Source: Funiculus sociatus GB2-C1 (GTDB lineage Bacteria; Cyanobacteriota; Cyanobacteriia; Cyanobacteriales; FACHB-T130). From it: 49,322 nt of DNA. The stretch spans positions 1 to 49,322 of the forward strand of contig NZ_JAMPKJ010000046.1 in the NCBI RefSeq assembly GCF_039962115.1, written 5' to 3'. The stretch's first letter is position 1, and every line of letters begins with the position of its first letter. The notes under the pieces were generated by a model that worked only from the letters and a program-made list of their open reading frames with translations, had not been told where the DNA came from and did not search any database. The position numbers were made by a program, and so were the translations under genes. Shown here one piece after another: positions 8,827 through 18,462 of this stretch.

Positions 8827-10062
8827 TTAATCTTCTTGTGTAGCTGGTTGCAGCTCATCTTCAGGAACGGCGTCCTCAATAGCAGCAGGAACGTCGTCCT
8901 CCATAGCAGCAGGAGCGTCGTCAGTAGCAGTAGGAACTTCGGCGTCCTCCATAATAGCAGCAGGAGCTTCGTCCTCAGTAGCAGCAGGAACGTCGGCGTC
9001 CTCCATAGCAGCAGGAGCGTCGTCCTCCATAGCAACAGGAGCGTCGTCTTCAATAGCAGGAGGAACTTCGGCGTCCTCCATAGCAGAAGGAACGTCGTCG
9101 TCGTCGATAGCAGCAGGAACGTCATCGTCCGTAGGAGCAGCCACGGCAGTTGCACCTTGTTGCTTAGCTCGCATCTGCTCTCGATACTTAGCTGCCATTT
9201 CTTCAGCCATATCATAGACGCGATCGCGGTTCTTGATCATGTCCCCAGGCTCTGGCTCTAGCTGCTTGGTGGACAGCGAAATGCGTCCTCGTTCAGCATC
9301 CAAGTCAATGATCATCACTTTCACTTCATCATTGACATTGAAGACACTGTGTGGAGTGTCGATGTGGTCGTGGGAAATCTCCGAAATGTGCAATAGACCG
9401 CTGACACCGCCAATATCGATGAATGCACCGTAAGGCTTGATGCCTCGGACTGCACCGATAACGACTTCGCCGACTTCCAAGCGGTTCATCTTACGCTCAA
9501 CCAGCGCCCGTCGATGCGATAACACCAGACGGTTGCGGTCTTCGTCTACCTCTAAAAATTTTAGCGGTAGTTCTTCTCCTACCAAATCTTCTTTAGGTTT
9601 GCGAGTGCTGATGTGAGAACCAGGGATAAAACCGCGCAAGCCTTCAATCCGCACCAGCGCGCCACCTCTATTTGTCGCAAAGACAAGCGATCGCACTGTA
9701 GCATCTTCTGTCTGCAACTGCCTTACCCGCTCCCATGCACGCATATACTCAATGCGTCGGATAGAAAGAGTTAGCTGTCCATCTTCATTCTCGTCAGTCA
9801 GAATAAAGAATTCCCGCGTCTCGTTCGACTGCAACACCTCTTCGGGAGCGTCAACACGGTTGATTGACATTTCCTGAATCGGAATATAAGCAGCTGTTTT
9901 AGCGCCAATGTCAATCAGAGCGCCCCTTGGCTCCAAACTGAACACGGTTCCGGCGACTATATCACCGGGATTAAAGTGATAGTCATATTTATCGAGTAGG
10001 GCCGCAAAATCTTCGTGAGAAAAGCCAATATCTGCTGTAGCGGTTGTTTTCTGATTGACCAT
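8827..10062 (-). CDS. rpsA: 30S ribosomal protein S1 with extended low-complexity tail
   Basis: S1 helps the 30S subunit capture mRNA. The 411-aa protein has three S1 (OB-fold) domains at about residues 31-101, 119-184 and 198-267, the cyanobacterial/plastid three-domain form. Domain 3 is the most canonical (GIKPYGAFIDIGGVSGLLHISEIS). After a linker ending AKYREQMRAK, the last ~109 residues form an unusual tail built of repeated units such as VPAAIEDD, APAAMEDD and VPPAIEDD, rich in Ala, Pro, Asp and Glu and strongly acidic. The cluster psbB-psbT-nrdR-rpsA is conserved in cyanobacteria. ATG start. A decayed paralogue lies just upstream. Confidence 0.95.
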   Translation of the reverse strand: MVNQKTTATADIGFSHEDFAALLDKYDYHFNPGDIVAGTVFSLEPRGALIDIGAKTAAYIPIQEMSINRVDAPEEVLQSNETREFFILTDENEDGQLTLSIRRIEYMRAWERVRQLQTEDATVRSLVFATNRGGALVRIEGLRGFIPGSHISTRKPKEDLVGEELPLKFLEVDEDRNRLVLSHRRALVERKMNRLEVGEVVIGAVRGIKPYGAFIDIGGVSGLLHISEISHDHIDTPHSVFNVNDEVKVMIIDLDAERGRISLSTKQLEPEPGDMIKNRDRVYDMAEEMAAKYREQMRAKQQGATAVAAPTDDDVPAAIDDDDVPSAMEDAEVPPAIEDDAPVAMEDDAPAAMEDADVPAATEDEAPAAIMEDAEVPTATDDAPAAMEDDVPAAIEDAVPEDELQPATQED

Positions 10063-10331
10063 GCGAATGTTTCCTGGTAGTTATCTCCGTATTAACTGTG
10101 CCTCCTGCGGATGTACGCGCACGGAAAGCCTCGTGCTGTTTACACCTACATTGCTCTCTCGCCAACCTTATTGTATGAGATTTTTAGATACGAGTGAGTG
10201 TCCAGACAGACCATTATAACCCAAAATGGACTCCTTCTAACGTTATTATTGATTAATTATCAGCCGAATGACTAATAACCTTGAATCTGCTCCCGTTGGG
10301 TTGAGATAGGAAACCCAACACACATGACTAA

Positions 10332-10441
10332 TAGACTTCTTGCATTCATGGCTCTTGAAATAAACATTTAGCCAGGAATCGTGACGATGACTTTAGCTAC
10401 GAAGCCCCAAATTTTAGTTCAGGGCTTTTGTAAGAAGTCTA
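10332..10441. mobile_element. 110-bp inverted-repeat element (candidate MITE)
   Basis: Terminal arms TAGACTTCTTGCA (10332-10344) and TGTAAGAAGTCTA (10429-10441) match at 12 of 13 positions. The interior has no coding potential. The stop codon of the neighbouring S1-like frame (TAG, 10439-10441) is supplied by the right arm, so insertion probably truncated that gene. I could not identify an unambiguous target-site duplication. The rest of 10063-10331 holds the rpsA leader and no gene. Confidence 0.55.
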
Positions 10442-11275
10442 ATAACTAATTTGGTACTTTGCCGCCATTTCCTCAGCCTTTTCATAGACTTTCTGAGGAT
10501 TTTTCAGCATATCCCCTGGTTCTGGTTCCAGTGCTTTTGTTGAGAGTGATATCAAACTCCTTTCAGTATCCACATCAAGAATCATTGCCTTCACTTCGTC
10601 ATTGACCTTGAAAACACTATGAGGCGTATCTAAATGAGCATGGGAAATTTCAGGAATACGTAGCAGACCGCAAATGTCCCCAATATCAATCCATGCACCA
10701 AAAGGCTTAACTATAGCAACCGTACCGACAACTACTTGACCTACTTTCAGATGCTTTATCTGCTCGTCAAGAGCCAAGGCTCCACTATAGCTGACAAGCA
10801 GACGGTTAAGGTGTTCATCCACCTTCAAAATCTTTATAAACAGTTCTTCTCCAATTAACTGTTCGTTGAGTTTACGGCTACAAAGGTAATAATTGTAAAT
10901 TGTGCCGCACAACCCTTCAATCTCTACCAATATGCTGTATCGCTGAGCTTCAATAACTCTCGCGTACACCGTGGCGTTTTCGGCTTGCATTTGACGCACT
11001 CGTTCCCAAGCCAGCTTTTTCTCTAGCTGTCGAAGGGAGAGGGAAAGCATCAAATTCCCCTCTATATCGTAGTTATTTATAATCAAGAATTCGCGGGCTT
11101 CATTTACCTGCAAGACTTCTTCTGGAGAGTCAATTTCATTAATTGACATTTCCCGAATTGGGAGAAAAATAGCTGTTGGAGCGCCAATGTCAATTAAAGC
11201 GCCTCCCGGCTCCAAACTGATGACTTTACCAATTACAATGTCGCCCGGACTCAAGCTAGATAAATTTGAGTTCAA
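10439..11275 (-). CDS. Second, truncated S1-domain protein (rpsA paralogue)
   Basis: The 278-residue frame aligns along its whole length with the three S1 domains of RpsA: SPGDIVIGKVISLEPGGALI, then a divergent middle domain, then KPFGAWIDIGDICGLL. It also shares LEPEPGDM and VYEKAEEMAAKY, but stops six codons later with QISY, where RpsA continues with its linker and tail. The stop comes from the inverted-repeat element at 10332-10441. The 5' end is also weak: no in-frame ATG, only TTG at 11275, with no ribosome site. The first ~28 residues of RpsA are absent. It is either a decaying duplicate or a shortened S1-like translation or RNA-binding factor. The uninterrupted frame argues against long-standing neutrality. 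Confidence 0.65.
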   Translation of the reverse strand: MNSNLSSLSPGDIVIGKVISLEPGGALIDIGAPTAIFLPIREMSINEIDSPEEVLQVNEAREFLIINNYDIEGNLMLSLSLRQLEKKLAWERVRQMQAENATVYARVIEAQRYSILVEIEGLCGTIYNYYLCSRKLNEQLIGEELFIKILKVDEHLNRLLVSYSGALALDEQIKHLKVGQVVVGTVAIVKPFGAWIDIGDICGLLRIPEISHAHLDTPHSVFKVNDEVKAMILDVDTERSLISLSTKALEPEPGDMLKNPQKVYEKAEEMAAKYQISY

Positions 11276-11351
11276 AAATGTTCGGCTGTAACTACCGCAT
11301 ATCTAACTCATACCATAGCATTTTTGTCAATGGTCAGTCACGAAGTATTCA

Positions 11352-11386
11352 AAAGCTATTAGGCAATTACTAATGACCAATCACCA
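11352..11386. repeat. Heptamer (STRR) tract overlapping the nrdR 3' end
   Basis: On the minus strand the units read TGGTGAT, TGGTCAT, TAGTAAT, TGCCTAA and TAGCTTT. The first two and part of the third encode the last residues and the stop codon of nrdR. Confidence 0.5.
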
Positions 11387-11933
11387 AAGAAGCTTGGTTT
11401 TCGGTTTCATCAAACTCAAGTAAGGAAAGTTGATTATTTGCGGCAGTATTTGTGACTTCAGAGGCTTCTGACTGGCGACTGCTGTAACTTTCGAGGTGAT
11501 TCAAAGTATCTACAAAATCGCGGATACCTTGAAATTTCCGATAGACAGATGCAAAGCGGACATAGGCGACTTCGCTGAGAGTTTGCAGACGCTGGAGAAC
11601 CAATTCACCAATTTCTTGACTGGTGACTTCTCTGATGATGCGTTGTTGTAATTCAGCTTCAATCTCATCGACCAAAACTTCTAGCTGTCCTTGAGGAATA
11701 CCCGTTTTTTCGCAAGCGCGAACAATTCCCCGCACTAACTTGGAACGGTCAAAAGAGTCCCGTTGACCTCCCCGCTTAATGACGGTAATCGGAACAAATT
11801 CAATGCGTTCGTAAGTGGTGAAACGATGATTGCACTTCAAACACTCGCGCCGTCGCCGGATACTTTGTCCAGCTTCTGTGGAACGCGACTCAAGGACGCG
11901 GCTATCGGTGTGCTGACATAAAGGACATTGCAT
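11370..11933 (-). CDS. nrdR: Transcriptional regulator NrdR
   Basis: NrdR represses ribonucleotide reductase genes in response to ATP/dATP. The 187-aa protein opens with the zinc ribbon (C3, C6, C31, C34, with [17 protein letters not shown] between and after) and continues with an ATP-cone (about residues 46-136: [20 protein letters not shown] to [14 protein letters not shown]). The ATG at 11933 starts the canonical MQCPLC; the in-frame extension upstream is not conserved. The C-terminal ~40 residues are variable and Ser/Asn-rich, and the last few codons and stop come from a heptamer repeat. It lies downstream of psbB-psbT, as in other cyanobacteria. Confidence 0.95.
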   Translation of the reverse strand: MQCPLCQHTDSRVLESRSTEAGQSIRRRRECLKCNHRFTTYERIEFVPITVIKRGGQRDSFDRSKLVRGIVRACEKTGIPQGQLEVLVDEIEAELQQRIIREVTSQEIGELVLQRLQTLSEVAYVRFASVYRKFQGIRDFVDTLNHLESYSSRQSEASEVTNTAANNQLSLLEFDETENQASLVIGH

Positions 11934-12138
11934 TTTTAAGAGTCCTCGCTGGCTGGGTAGATGAGCGTGAGGAAGCAATAAACTTGGATTTGAAAGAGTT
12001 AAAATACCTAAAATGGGAGAAACTGAGCCGTTGTTTGTCTTCAACTGTCGTGAAATACGACGGTTGGGACAATTGCGGCTCAGTGGATCTCCCAAATTAT
12101 ATTAAGTTGTGACGATCGCACTCATCAAACGCGATCGC

Positions 12139-12234
12139 TTACTTTTGAATCCGAGGCGGTTCGCGAAATGCGATCGCAAAGAATAGCGTACCCAATGCCA
12201 GGGCTAAAACCAAGATATAAGCAGCAGCTTCCAT
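12139..12234 (-). CDS. psbT: Photosystem II reaction centre protein T
   Basis: A 31-residue single-span thylakoid protein, [20 protein letters not shown] followed by [11 protein letters not shown]. The C-terminal REPPR is characteristic of PsbT. It sits at the photosystem II dimer interface and supports the acceptor side and repair. Its ribosome site AGGA lies nine bases before the ATG. It follows psbB by 115 bp, with a long hairpin in the gap. Confidence 0.95.
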   Translation of the reverse strand: MEAAAYILVLALALGTLFFAIAFREPPRIQK

Positions 12235-12290
12235 GTCACAATTTCCTGATTATCAGCTTTACTACCAGTCTACCAACTAAGTCAAAAGTA

Positions 12291-12343
12291 AAAAGGAAAA
12301 AGGCAAAAATAAAAAGAATCTTTATTTTTGCCTTTTTCCTTTT
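12291..12343. terminator. Long perfect hairpin between psbB and psbT
   Basis: A 23-bp perfect inverted repeat (12291-12313 with 12321-12343, loop AAGAATC), purine-rich in one arm (AAAAGGAAAAAGGCAAAAAT). It starts six bases past the psbB stop. It could stabilise the psbB 3' end or partly terminate before psbT; its sequence also resembles common intergenic repeats. Confidence 0.6.
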
Positions 12344-12349
12344 ACCTTA

Positions 12350-13879
12350 CTAGACTACTTCCTTCTTACGGGTACTCTTGTCACCCAGTTTCTGGAACAG
12401 ACCCCACTCGACCTGCTCTTCCAAATCTGCCTCGACCCCGGCAAACACGTCGCGGAACAGAGTCCGAGAACCATGCCACAAGTGACCGAAGAAGAACAAC
12501 AGAGCAAATACAGCGTGTCCGAAGGTGAACCAGCCACGAGGACTGGTGCGGAACACACCGTCAGAATTCAGGGTTTCGCGGTCAAATTCAAACGGCTCAC
12601 CCAATTGAGCTTTCCGAGCAAACTGCTTAACTTTGGCTGGGTCATCAAAAGTTTTCCCTGCCAAAGCGCCACCGTAGAAGGTAGCAGTTACACCAACTTG
12701 CTCAAAGCTATTTTTCGATTCTGCCCGACGGAACGGAATATCGGCGCGAAGCACACCGTCTTTATCGGTCAAAATCACTGGGAATGTTTCAAAGAAGTTG
12801 GGCAAACGACGCACTGTCAATTCCCTACCTTCTGAATCTTTGAATAGCGGATGACCTAGCCAAGCTTGAGCTATGCCATCTCCCTTATTCATTTGACCTG
12901 TGCGGAACAAGCCACCCTTAGCGGGGCTGTTACCCACATAATCGTAGAAAGCCAGCTTCTCAGGAATTTCTGACCAAGCTTCAGTAGCACTATTCCCTTC
13001 AGCCACAGATTCTTGAATCCGACGGTCAATTTCCTGCTGGAAATAACCGCTGTCCCACTGATAGCGGGTAGGGCCAAATAGTTCAATCGGAGTAGTGGCA
13101 CTGCCGTACCACATCGTACCCGCCACCACGAAGGCGGCAAAAAATACGGCGGCAATACTGCTTGAAAGTACGGTTTCAATGTTCCCCATTCGTAGCGCTT
13201 TGTAAAGTCGCTCTGGTGGTCGAACACTTAGGTGGAACAAACCAGCGATGATGCCAACAACACCCGCCGCGATATGGTGCGCGACCACGCCGCCAGCGTT
13301 GAACGGGTTAAACCCAGCAGGCCCCCATTCCGGTGCCACAGGTTGGACGCTGCCAGTTAAACCGTAGGGGTCAGAAACCCACATACCAGGGCCAAATAGC
13401 CCCGAAAGGTGGAATGCACCGAAACCAAAGCAGAGAAGACCAGACAAGAACAGGTGAATGCCAAACATTTTTGGCAAGTCAAGAGCTGGTTCGCCAGTGC
13501 GCGGATCTCTAAAGAGTTCCAAATCCCAGTAAACCCAGTGCCAGCAGGCAGCTAGGAACAGCAGACCGGAAAGAACGATATGAGCGGCAGCAACGCCTTC
13601 AAATGACCAGAAACCAGGGTTGTTTGCTGGGCCACCAGTGATGCTCCAACCACCCCAGGATTGGGTTACACCCAGGCGAGCCATGAAGGGCATCACAAAC
13701 ATACCCTGCCGCCACATGGGGTTAAGTATGGGGTCGCTGGGGTCAAAAATTGCTAGTTCGTACAAAGCCATCGAACCAGCCCAGCCTGCCACGAGGGCAG
13801 TGTGCATTAGGTGTACTGCAATCAATCGTCCTGGATCATTCAGAACAACTGTATGTACTCGGTACCAGGGTAGTCCCAT
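12350..13879 (-). CDS. psbB: Photosystem II CP47 chlorophyll apoprotein
   Basis: CP47 is the inner antenna of photosystem II, carrying chlorophyll a to the D1/D2 core. The 509-aa length and the opening [20 protein letters not shown] are canonical. Six membrane spans carry conserved chlorophyll-binding His residues (for example [69 protein letters not shown]; each is one stretch of its helix). The large lumenal loop lies between spans 5 and 6 (about residues 260-445). Transcribed with psbT and perhaps nrdR. Its C-terminus, [11 protein letters not shown], is basic and stromal. Confidence 0.98.
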   Translation of the reverse strand: MGLPWYRVHTVVLNDPGRLIAVHLMHTALVAGWAGSMALYELAIFDPSDPILNPMWRQGMFVMPFMARLGVTQSWGGWSITGGPANNPGFWSFEGVAAAHIVLSGLLFLAACWHWVYWDLELFRDPRTGEPALDLPKMFGIHLFLSGLLCFGFGAFHLSGLFGPGMWVSDPYGLTGSVQPVAPEWGPAGFNPFNAGGVVAHHIAAGVVGIIAGLFHLSVRPPERLYKALRMGNIETVLSSSIAAVFFAAFVVAGTMWYGSATTPIELFGPTRYQWDSGYFQQEIDRRIQESVAEGNSATEAWSEIPEKLAFYDYVGNSPAKGGLFRTGQMNKGDGIAQAWLGHPLFKDSEGRELTVRRLPNFFETFPVILTDKDGVLRADIPFRRAESKNSFEQVGVTATFYGGALAGKTFDDPAKVKQFARKAQLGEPFEFDRETLNSDGVFRTSPRGWFTFGHAVFALLFFFGHLWHGSRTLFRDVFAGVEADLEEQVEWGLFQKLGDKSTRKKEVV

Positions 13880-14310
13880 TGACTACGCTCCTCCTCAGAT
13901 AGATTAAGTGTCTACGACGCTTCTTTTTTAATGTGCTGGATTTCGCCTTTTTTTGCCACAAGCCTTGCAAAGAAACTCTTCAGCAAGATGTTGGGACAGC
14001 AGCGCCAGCTTTTGCTGAAAATGAAAGTTTATCTGGGCTACTCTTGGCGCTCTCGAAGAGCGATGTCGCTTTTCAAAAGAACCTGAGAGTTCTGCGTAAT
14101 TTACGTTTTACCTCGGCAGATATGATTCAACAGTTTGTATTCTCATATCAGGTTCACGCCATCCCTAGCCCGGAAGACCGAGGTTAATTACCATTTAAAG
14201 AAGTGTAACTATTGTTAGAATCCAATGCAAGCAGGTTGGCAGTTAGAATCTCGCTGTTTATTGTACTTTTTCGGGTGCGGTGCTTCTCCCTGAACGTCTT
14301 TGCAACTAAA
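13880..14310. other. psbB upstream region, no gene
   Basis: 431 bp upstream of psbB, and downstream of the next minus-strand gene. It must hold the psbB promoter and leader. I see no convincing coding frame; the open frame at 13933-14187 on the opposite strand has no family resemblance. Confidence 0.4.
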
Positions 14311-14616
14311 TTACTGCGGAGTCAATGCTGTGTTCAATCGCTCAATGGCATCCTCGGCGCTGATGAGGCGTTTTAACACAACTTGACCAATATTCTTACT
14401 GGCTGAGTCAGACGAGGCATCATCTAGGGGTCTGACTTCGACCATGAGAACAGCTTCTTCCACCCGGTACAGCCATAGTTTTTCCCCTTGCTCGAAGATG
14501 CAAAGGTTCGTTTGCTGAATTTCGGGTTTTCGTCGCCAGGAATTTTCGTTCCACAAGCCGCCGAACTCCCACACCCTACCTACAGTCCATCCATCAGAAA
14601 GGAAAAAATACTTCAC
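14311..14616 (-). CDS. Conserved cyanobacterial hypothetical protein
   Basis: The 101-aa soluble protein opens MKYFFLSDGWTVGRVWEFGG and contains EKLWLYRVEEAVLMVEV. I recognise the pattern as that of a cyanobacteria-only hypothetical family with no known function. Trp/Phe-rich first half with alternating strands, then a helical acidic second half. No signal peptide or membrane span. It lies upstream of psbB in the same direction, 431 bp away, so co-transcription is doubtful. Confidence 0.75.
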   Translation of the reverse strand: MKYFFLSDGWTVGRVWEFGGLWNENSWRRKPEIQQTNLCIFEQGEKLWLYRVEEAVLMVEVRPLDDASSDSASKNIGQVVLKRLISAEDAIERLNTALTPQ

Positions 14617-15062
14617 AAATTTTCTTTTTTCTTTATATAGGCCTTCTCTTGAAAGAAACTTGTTATTTATCGTTATTTATACCATTCCGCTTTATTTTGG
14701 TGTCTGGCATGATATAACTTATAGCTTTGACGAGGTGAAAGCTAAGCATTGAAGCGATCGCCTTGAACCCATCTAGAGATTGAAATTACCATGAAATACC
14801 ACTTTTGGCACCTAGCAGCGATCGCGATCACCCTGCTAACCCGAAAATACGATAAGTTTTACTTATAATTTATTGCCTGTCGCTATAGTTGCACTGAAGG
14901 TTTTGAGATAGCGATCGCTTTTCAGCTTGGCTTCGGTTGGGGAAAGCATACAAGAGTTAACTTAGAGCATTTTCTTTAAAAGAATTGTCTAGCAAGTTGG
15001 CGTTGGGCGACTAGGCAATATATTAAGGGGAGCAGCCACTCACTGGCAGTATTTCCATTCAA
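14617..15062. other. Intergenic region with a possible peptide remnant
   Basis: No sizeable gene. A 25-codon plus-strand frame at 14791-14868 opens MKYHFWHLAAIAITLLTRK, which looks like the start of a signal peptide, and stops soon after. I regard it as a possible remnant only. Three HIP1-type GCGATCGC sites are present. Confidence 0.3.
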
Positions 15063-15950
15063 TTAAACTCCAGACATAGAAGCTCGCCAACTGAAAACCT
15101 CAAGCAATAGAGGAGTAATTTTTCCAGGCACAATATCAATTACATATGCCTTGTTTTCAGGGTAATCGAATGGACGAACCTTAATAACATATTTATCACC
15201 AATAGCCTGAAATTCAAGTTTGCCTCGATAATCGCTCTTGTGTCGAAAGTTGAATGGGGCGCGGCAAATCAGCAGTTGCAAGGGGCTTTCTATTAAAAAA
15301 TTTCTTAGTACAGGAAATTCTTCCGGGGAAACGTGAGTAATTAAAATATCTACTCCCCAAAGTTGATTAAGTCTTTTCTCGTATTCGGATTCAGCCATTT
15401 CGTAAGGTGAAATTTCAACAACCCCCTTGAAGGGATGAACAGTGTTAGGAACACCGCCTATTCCACCTATACGAATGCCGTCTTTTTCAAAAACGTCATT
15501 ATCAATTTGGTGAAGCCGGGGCGAATTGATTGTCAAATCTCCGCTGAGAGATGGGTAATCCATATTGCCAGGAATGAAGTATAGGTGGCTATTCTCAAGT
15601 GATGCCTCTAAGTTGGCAAAAAGTTTTTTGTATCGTTGCCAAGCTATATTTTTTGCTTCCGGAAACCGATTACCTGTTAATAAAAACATATTTCTTAAGG
15701 GTTCAATAAATAGAGAATTATGAATATCACGAAAATGGCTGTTTACCAAGTTATCCATTCCTTCAAATATTAAATCACCGTACAACTGGTAAAAAATAGA
15801 GCCTTCTAAATTTTCGCCTGGTTCGGGAAAAATATTTAATAAGTCGCCAGCCACCAAAAAATTGATATCAGGATAAGCAGCGATGGCAGCACTGATAAAA
15901 TCTGGAAATCCGGGGTGTTCTAAAATGTTAGAAGCTAAAACAAACTTCAT
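15063..15950 (-). CDS. Divergent metallophosphoesterase-like protein
   Basis: The 295-aa protein has several calcineurin-type metallophosphoesterase motifs in order: INFLVAGDLLNI (motif II, G35-D36), YFIPGNMDYPS (motif III, GN-x-D in place of GNHD), a GGIGGVPN strand turn and DILITHVSPEE (motif IV His). The first metal motif (DxH) is replaced by ASNI at residues 6-9 and the final GHxH is not visible (the region reads CRAPFNFRHKS). The metal site therefore seems incomplete; it may bind one metal, act non-catalytically or use other ligands. It is divergent to mnmG. Confidence 0.65.
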   Translation of the reverse strand: MKFVLASNILEHPGFPDFISAAIAAYPDINFLVAGDLLNIFPEPGENLEGSIFYQLYGDLIFEGMDNLVNSHFRDIHNSLFIEPLRNMFLLTGNRFPEAKNIAWQRYKKLFANLEASLENSHLYFIPGNMDYPSLSGDLTINSPRLHQIDNDVFEKDGIRIGGIGGVPNTVHPFKGVVEISPYEMAESEYEKRLNQLWGVDILITHVSPEEFPVLRNFLIESPLQLLICRAPFNFRHKSDYRGKLEFQAIGDKYVIKVRPFDYPENKAYVIDIVPGKITPLLLEVFSWRASMSGV

Positions 15951-16214
15951 TTTACTGCTCCAGTGAGGGTTAAATTTGTCTGTTAAAACTTACAGCAGAT
16001 ATACTGTCCAGAGGTCATGGCGAACAGTTCATTTTTAAACGCAATTTGCAAAAATAGTATGGTTAAGCTGATAACCCGATATCGTAAATCATCGAGTCGT
16101 GCCAGAAAACTTCTACGTTCCGACCTGTTTGGGAATGGGTTGCTGAAATGCCATGCAACCAAGACTATAACTTCGCTAGGATTGAATATAAGTAATTACT
16201 GCTTAGGTTGAGGA

Positions 16215-18131
16215 ATGGCCATCAATTCGACTGTTGAATTTCAAGATGCTTTTGATGTAATTGTTGTTGGTGCCGGACACGCCGGATGCGAAGCTGCGCT
16301 TGCTACAGCACGCCTCGGCTGTCGGACGCTGCTGCTGACACTCAACCTAGACAAAATTGCTTGGCAACCTTGTAACCCAGCCGTGGGAGGGCCCGCTAAG
16401 TCACAGCTAACTCATGAAGTCGATGCGCTGGGCGGGGAAATTGGCAAAATGGCAGACCGCACCTACTTACAAAAGCGGGTGCTGAACAACTCCAGAGGCC
16501 CTGCGGTTTGGGCATTGCGGGCGCAGACCGATAAGCGGGAATATGCGGCTGTGATGAAGGGGATTGTCGAGAACCAGGAAAACTTGACAATTCGCGAAAG
16601 TATGGTCACAGATTTGGTGCTTGGTGCCAATGATGAAGTTATTGGTGTCGAAACTTACTTTGGCGTTGGGTTCCAGTGTAAGGCGGTGGTGCTGACAACT
16701 GGAACGTTTTTGGGCGGTAAAATTTGGGTTGGTAATAAGTCGATGTCAGCGGGACGGGCGGGGGAATTTGCCGCCGTTGGGTTGACGGAAACGTTGAATA
16801 AATTGGGTTTTGAAACTGGGCGACTGAAGACGGGAACCCCGGCACGGGTTGATAAGCGATCGCTAGATTATACTAATCTGGAACCCCAGCCTGGTGATGA
16901 GGAGGTGCGGTGGTTCAGCTTTGACCCGGCAGTTTGGGTGGAACGGGAGCAAATGCCTTGTTATCTTACCCGGACGACACCTGAAACTCATCGGATAATT
17001 CGCGAAAATCTGCACTTGTCGCCAGTATACGGCGGCTGGGTGGATGCCAAGGGGCCGCGTTATTGTCCGAGTATTGAAGATAAGATTGTCCGCTTTGCCG
17101 ATAAGGAAAGCCACCAGATTTTTATTGAACCGGAAGGGCGGGATATTCCAGAACTGTATATCCAAGGGTTTTCTACGGGTTTGCCGGAAAATTTGCAGTT
17201 ACAAATGTTGCGAAGTCTCCCCGGTTTGGAAAATTGCGTGATGCTGCGTCCAGCCTATGCTGTGGAGTATGATTATTTACCCGCGACTCAGTGTTATCCC
17301 ACACTAATGACAAAGAAGATTGAGGGATTGTTCTCGGCTGGGCAAATCAACGGAACAACAGGTTATGAAGAAGCTGCTGCTCAGGGAATTGTGGCGGGAA
17401 TTAATGCGTCACGGTATGTGCAGCATCAGGAAATGATAGTTTTCCCCCGCGAACAAAGTTACATCGGTACGTTGGTTGATGACTTGTGTACCAAAGATTT
17501 GCGGGAACCTTATCGAGTGCTAACTTCGCGCTCTGAGTATAGATTATTACTGCGCTCGGATAATGCGGATCAGCGTCTCACACCGTTGGGAAGGGAAATT
17601 GGCTTAATTGATGATCGTCGATTCTCGTTGTTCCAAGACAAGCAAGCAAATATTGTGGCGGAGAAGGAACGGTTACACTCGACGCGGGTGAAGGAACATG
17701 AGGAGATTGGGATTGCGATCGCATCCAACGCCGGACAAACCATCAAAGGCTCAATTACCCTAGCTGAGTTGCTGCGCCGTCCAGGTTTCCACTATGTTGA
17801 CTTAGATCGCTACGGACTCGGAAACCCCAGTCTAGACCAACCCGAAAGAGAAGGCGCAGAAATTGATATCAAATACTCTGGCTATCTCCAGCGTCAGCAG
17901 TACCAAATTGACCAAGTAAGCCGTCACGCTAACCGCCAGTTGCCGCCGGATCTAGATTATGCGGCAATTGAAACTCTCTCGAAAGAGTCTCGCGAAAAGC
18001 TCTCGCAGGTGAAACCCCTAACTATTGGTCAAGCGGCGCGAATTGGCGGCGTAAACCCCGCTGATATCAACGCTTTGCTGATATATCTGGAACTGCGTTC
18101 AAGACAAATGAGTTTGGCTAGGGGACAGTAG
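16215..18131 (+). CDS. mnmG: tRNA uridine-5-carboxymethylaminomethyl modification enzyme MnmG
   Basis: MnmG (GidA) works with MnmE to add the cmnm5 group to the wobble uridine of several tRNAs, using FAD and methylene-tetrahydrofolate. The 638-aa length is standard. Evidence: the FAD fingerprint [12 protein letters not shown] (G19, G21, G24), the family signature [20 protein letters not shown] (in one loop), [16 protein letters not shown] with [12 protein letters not shown], and the second signature [20 protein letters not shown]. The helical C-terminal MnmE-binding part (from about residue 550) is complete. ATG is close to GAGGA; no better start is in frame. Monocistronic, ending in a hairpin. 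Confidence 0.98.
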   Translation: MAINSTVEFQDAFDVIVVGAGHAGCEAALATARLGCRTLLLTLNLDKIAWQPCNPAVGGPAKSQLTHEVDALGGEIGKMADRTYLQKRVLNNSRGPAVWALRAQTDKREYAAVMKGIVENQENLTIRESMVTDLVLGANDEVIGVETYFGVGFQCKAVVLTTGTFLGGKIWVGNKSMSAGRAGEFAAVGLTETLNKLGFETGRLKTGTPARVDKRSLDYTNLEPQPGDEEVRWFSFDPAVWVEREQMPCYLTRTTPETHRIIRENLHLSPVYGGWVDAKGPRYCPSIEDKIVRFADKESHQIFIEPEGRDIPELYIQGFSTGLPENLQLQMLRSLPGLENCVMLRPAYAVEYDYLPATQCYPTLMTKKIEGLFSAGQINGTTGYEEAAAQGIVAGINASRYVQHQEMIVFPREQSYIGTLVDDLCTKDLREPYRVLTSRSEYRLLLRSDNADQRLTPLGREIGLIDDRRFSLFQDKQANIVAEKERLHSTRVKEHEEIGIAIASNAGQTIKGSITLAELLRRPGFHYVDLDRYGLGNPSLDQPEREGAEIDIKYSGYLQRQQYQIDQVSRHANRQLPPDLDYAAIETLSKESREKLSQVKPLTIGQAARIGGVNPADINALLIYLELRSRQMSLARGQ

Positions 18132-18167
18132 TCCCTTGAAATGTACCCATTTGAGGTCGCCCGTTGC

Positions 18168-18214
18168 GGTAGGGATTCTTGGTACAGGAATTTATTCTAC
18201 CGAGAATCCCTACC
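18168..18214 (+). terminator. Hairpin downstream of mnmG
   Basis: GGTAGGGATTCTT (18168-18180) pairs with GAGAATCCCTACC (18202-18214), with partial extra pairing inside. No strong T-tract follows, so it may be a repeat-type hairpin acting as a transcript end. The remainder of 18132-18462 holds no gene. Confidence 0.5.
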
Positions 18215-18462
18215 CAACCTGGGAACGTTTCCATAACCAATAACTAATGACTTAATTCGCCAATTTCTAGTCACCCAATCAAAAATTGGTATAAACTTTC
18301 TAAGTTAGCCTTGGGCGAAACTGGTGAGTCAGGGAACATCTACAACTGACTGCCTTAGGGTAGGATCTCCCAAATAAAGAAATTTTTCACCAACGTAAGC
18401 GCTATTAATTGCTTTAAGGCTTATCGTTAATTCAGTCTAGGCACGAAAGTGAGCAGCAATCC

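Noticed and set aside
8836-9261. Serine/valine-rich plus-strand frame opposite the rpsA tail
   Set aside because: Antisense shadow of the repeat that encodes the acidic tail.
13933-14187. 84-codon plus-strand frame upstream of psbB
   Set aside because: No family resemblance, no ribosome site, and it lies in the psbB promoter region on the opposite strand.
14791-14868. 25-residue signal-peptide-like frame
   Set aside because: Too short to support as a gene; listed only as a possible remnant.
16017-16211. 64-codon frame just before mnmG
   Set aside because: Composition is not protein-like, it has no recognisable motif, and it ends in the mnmG leader.
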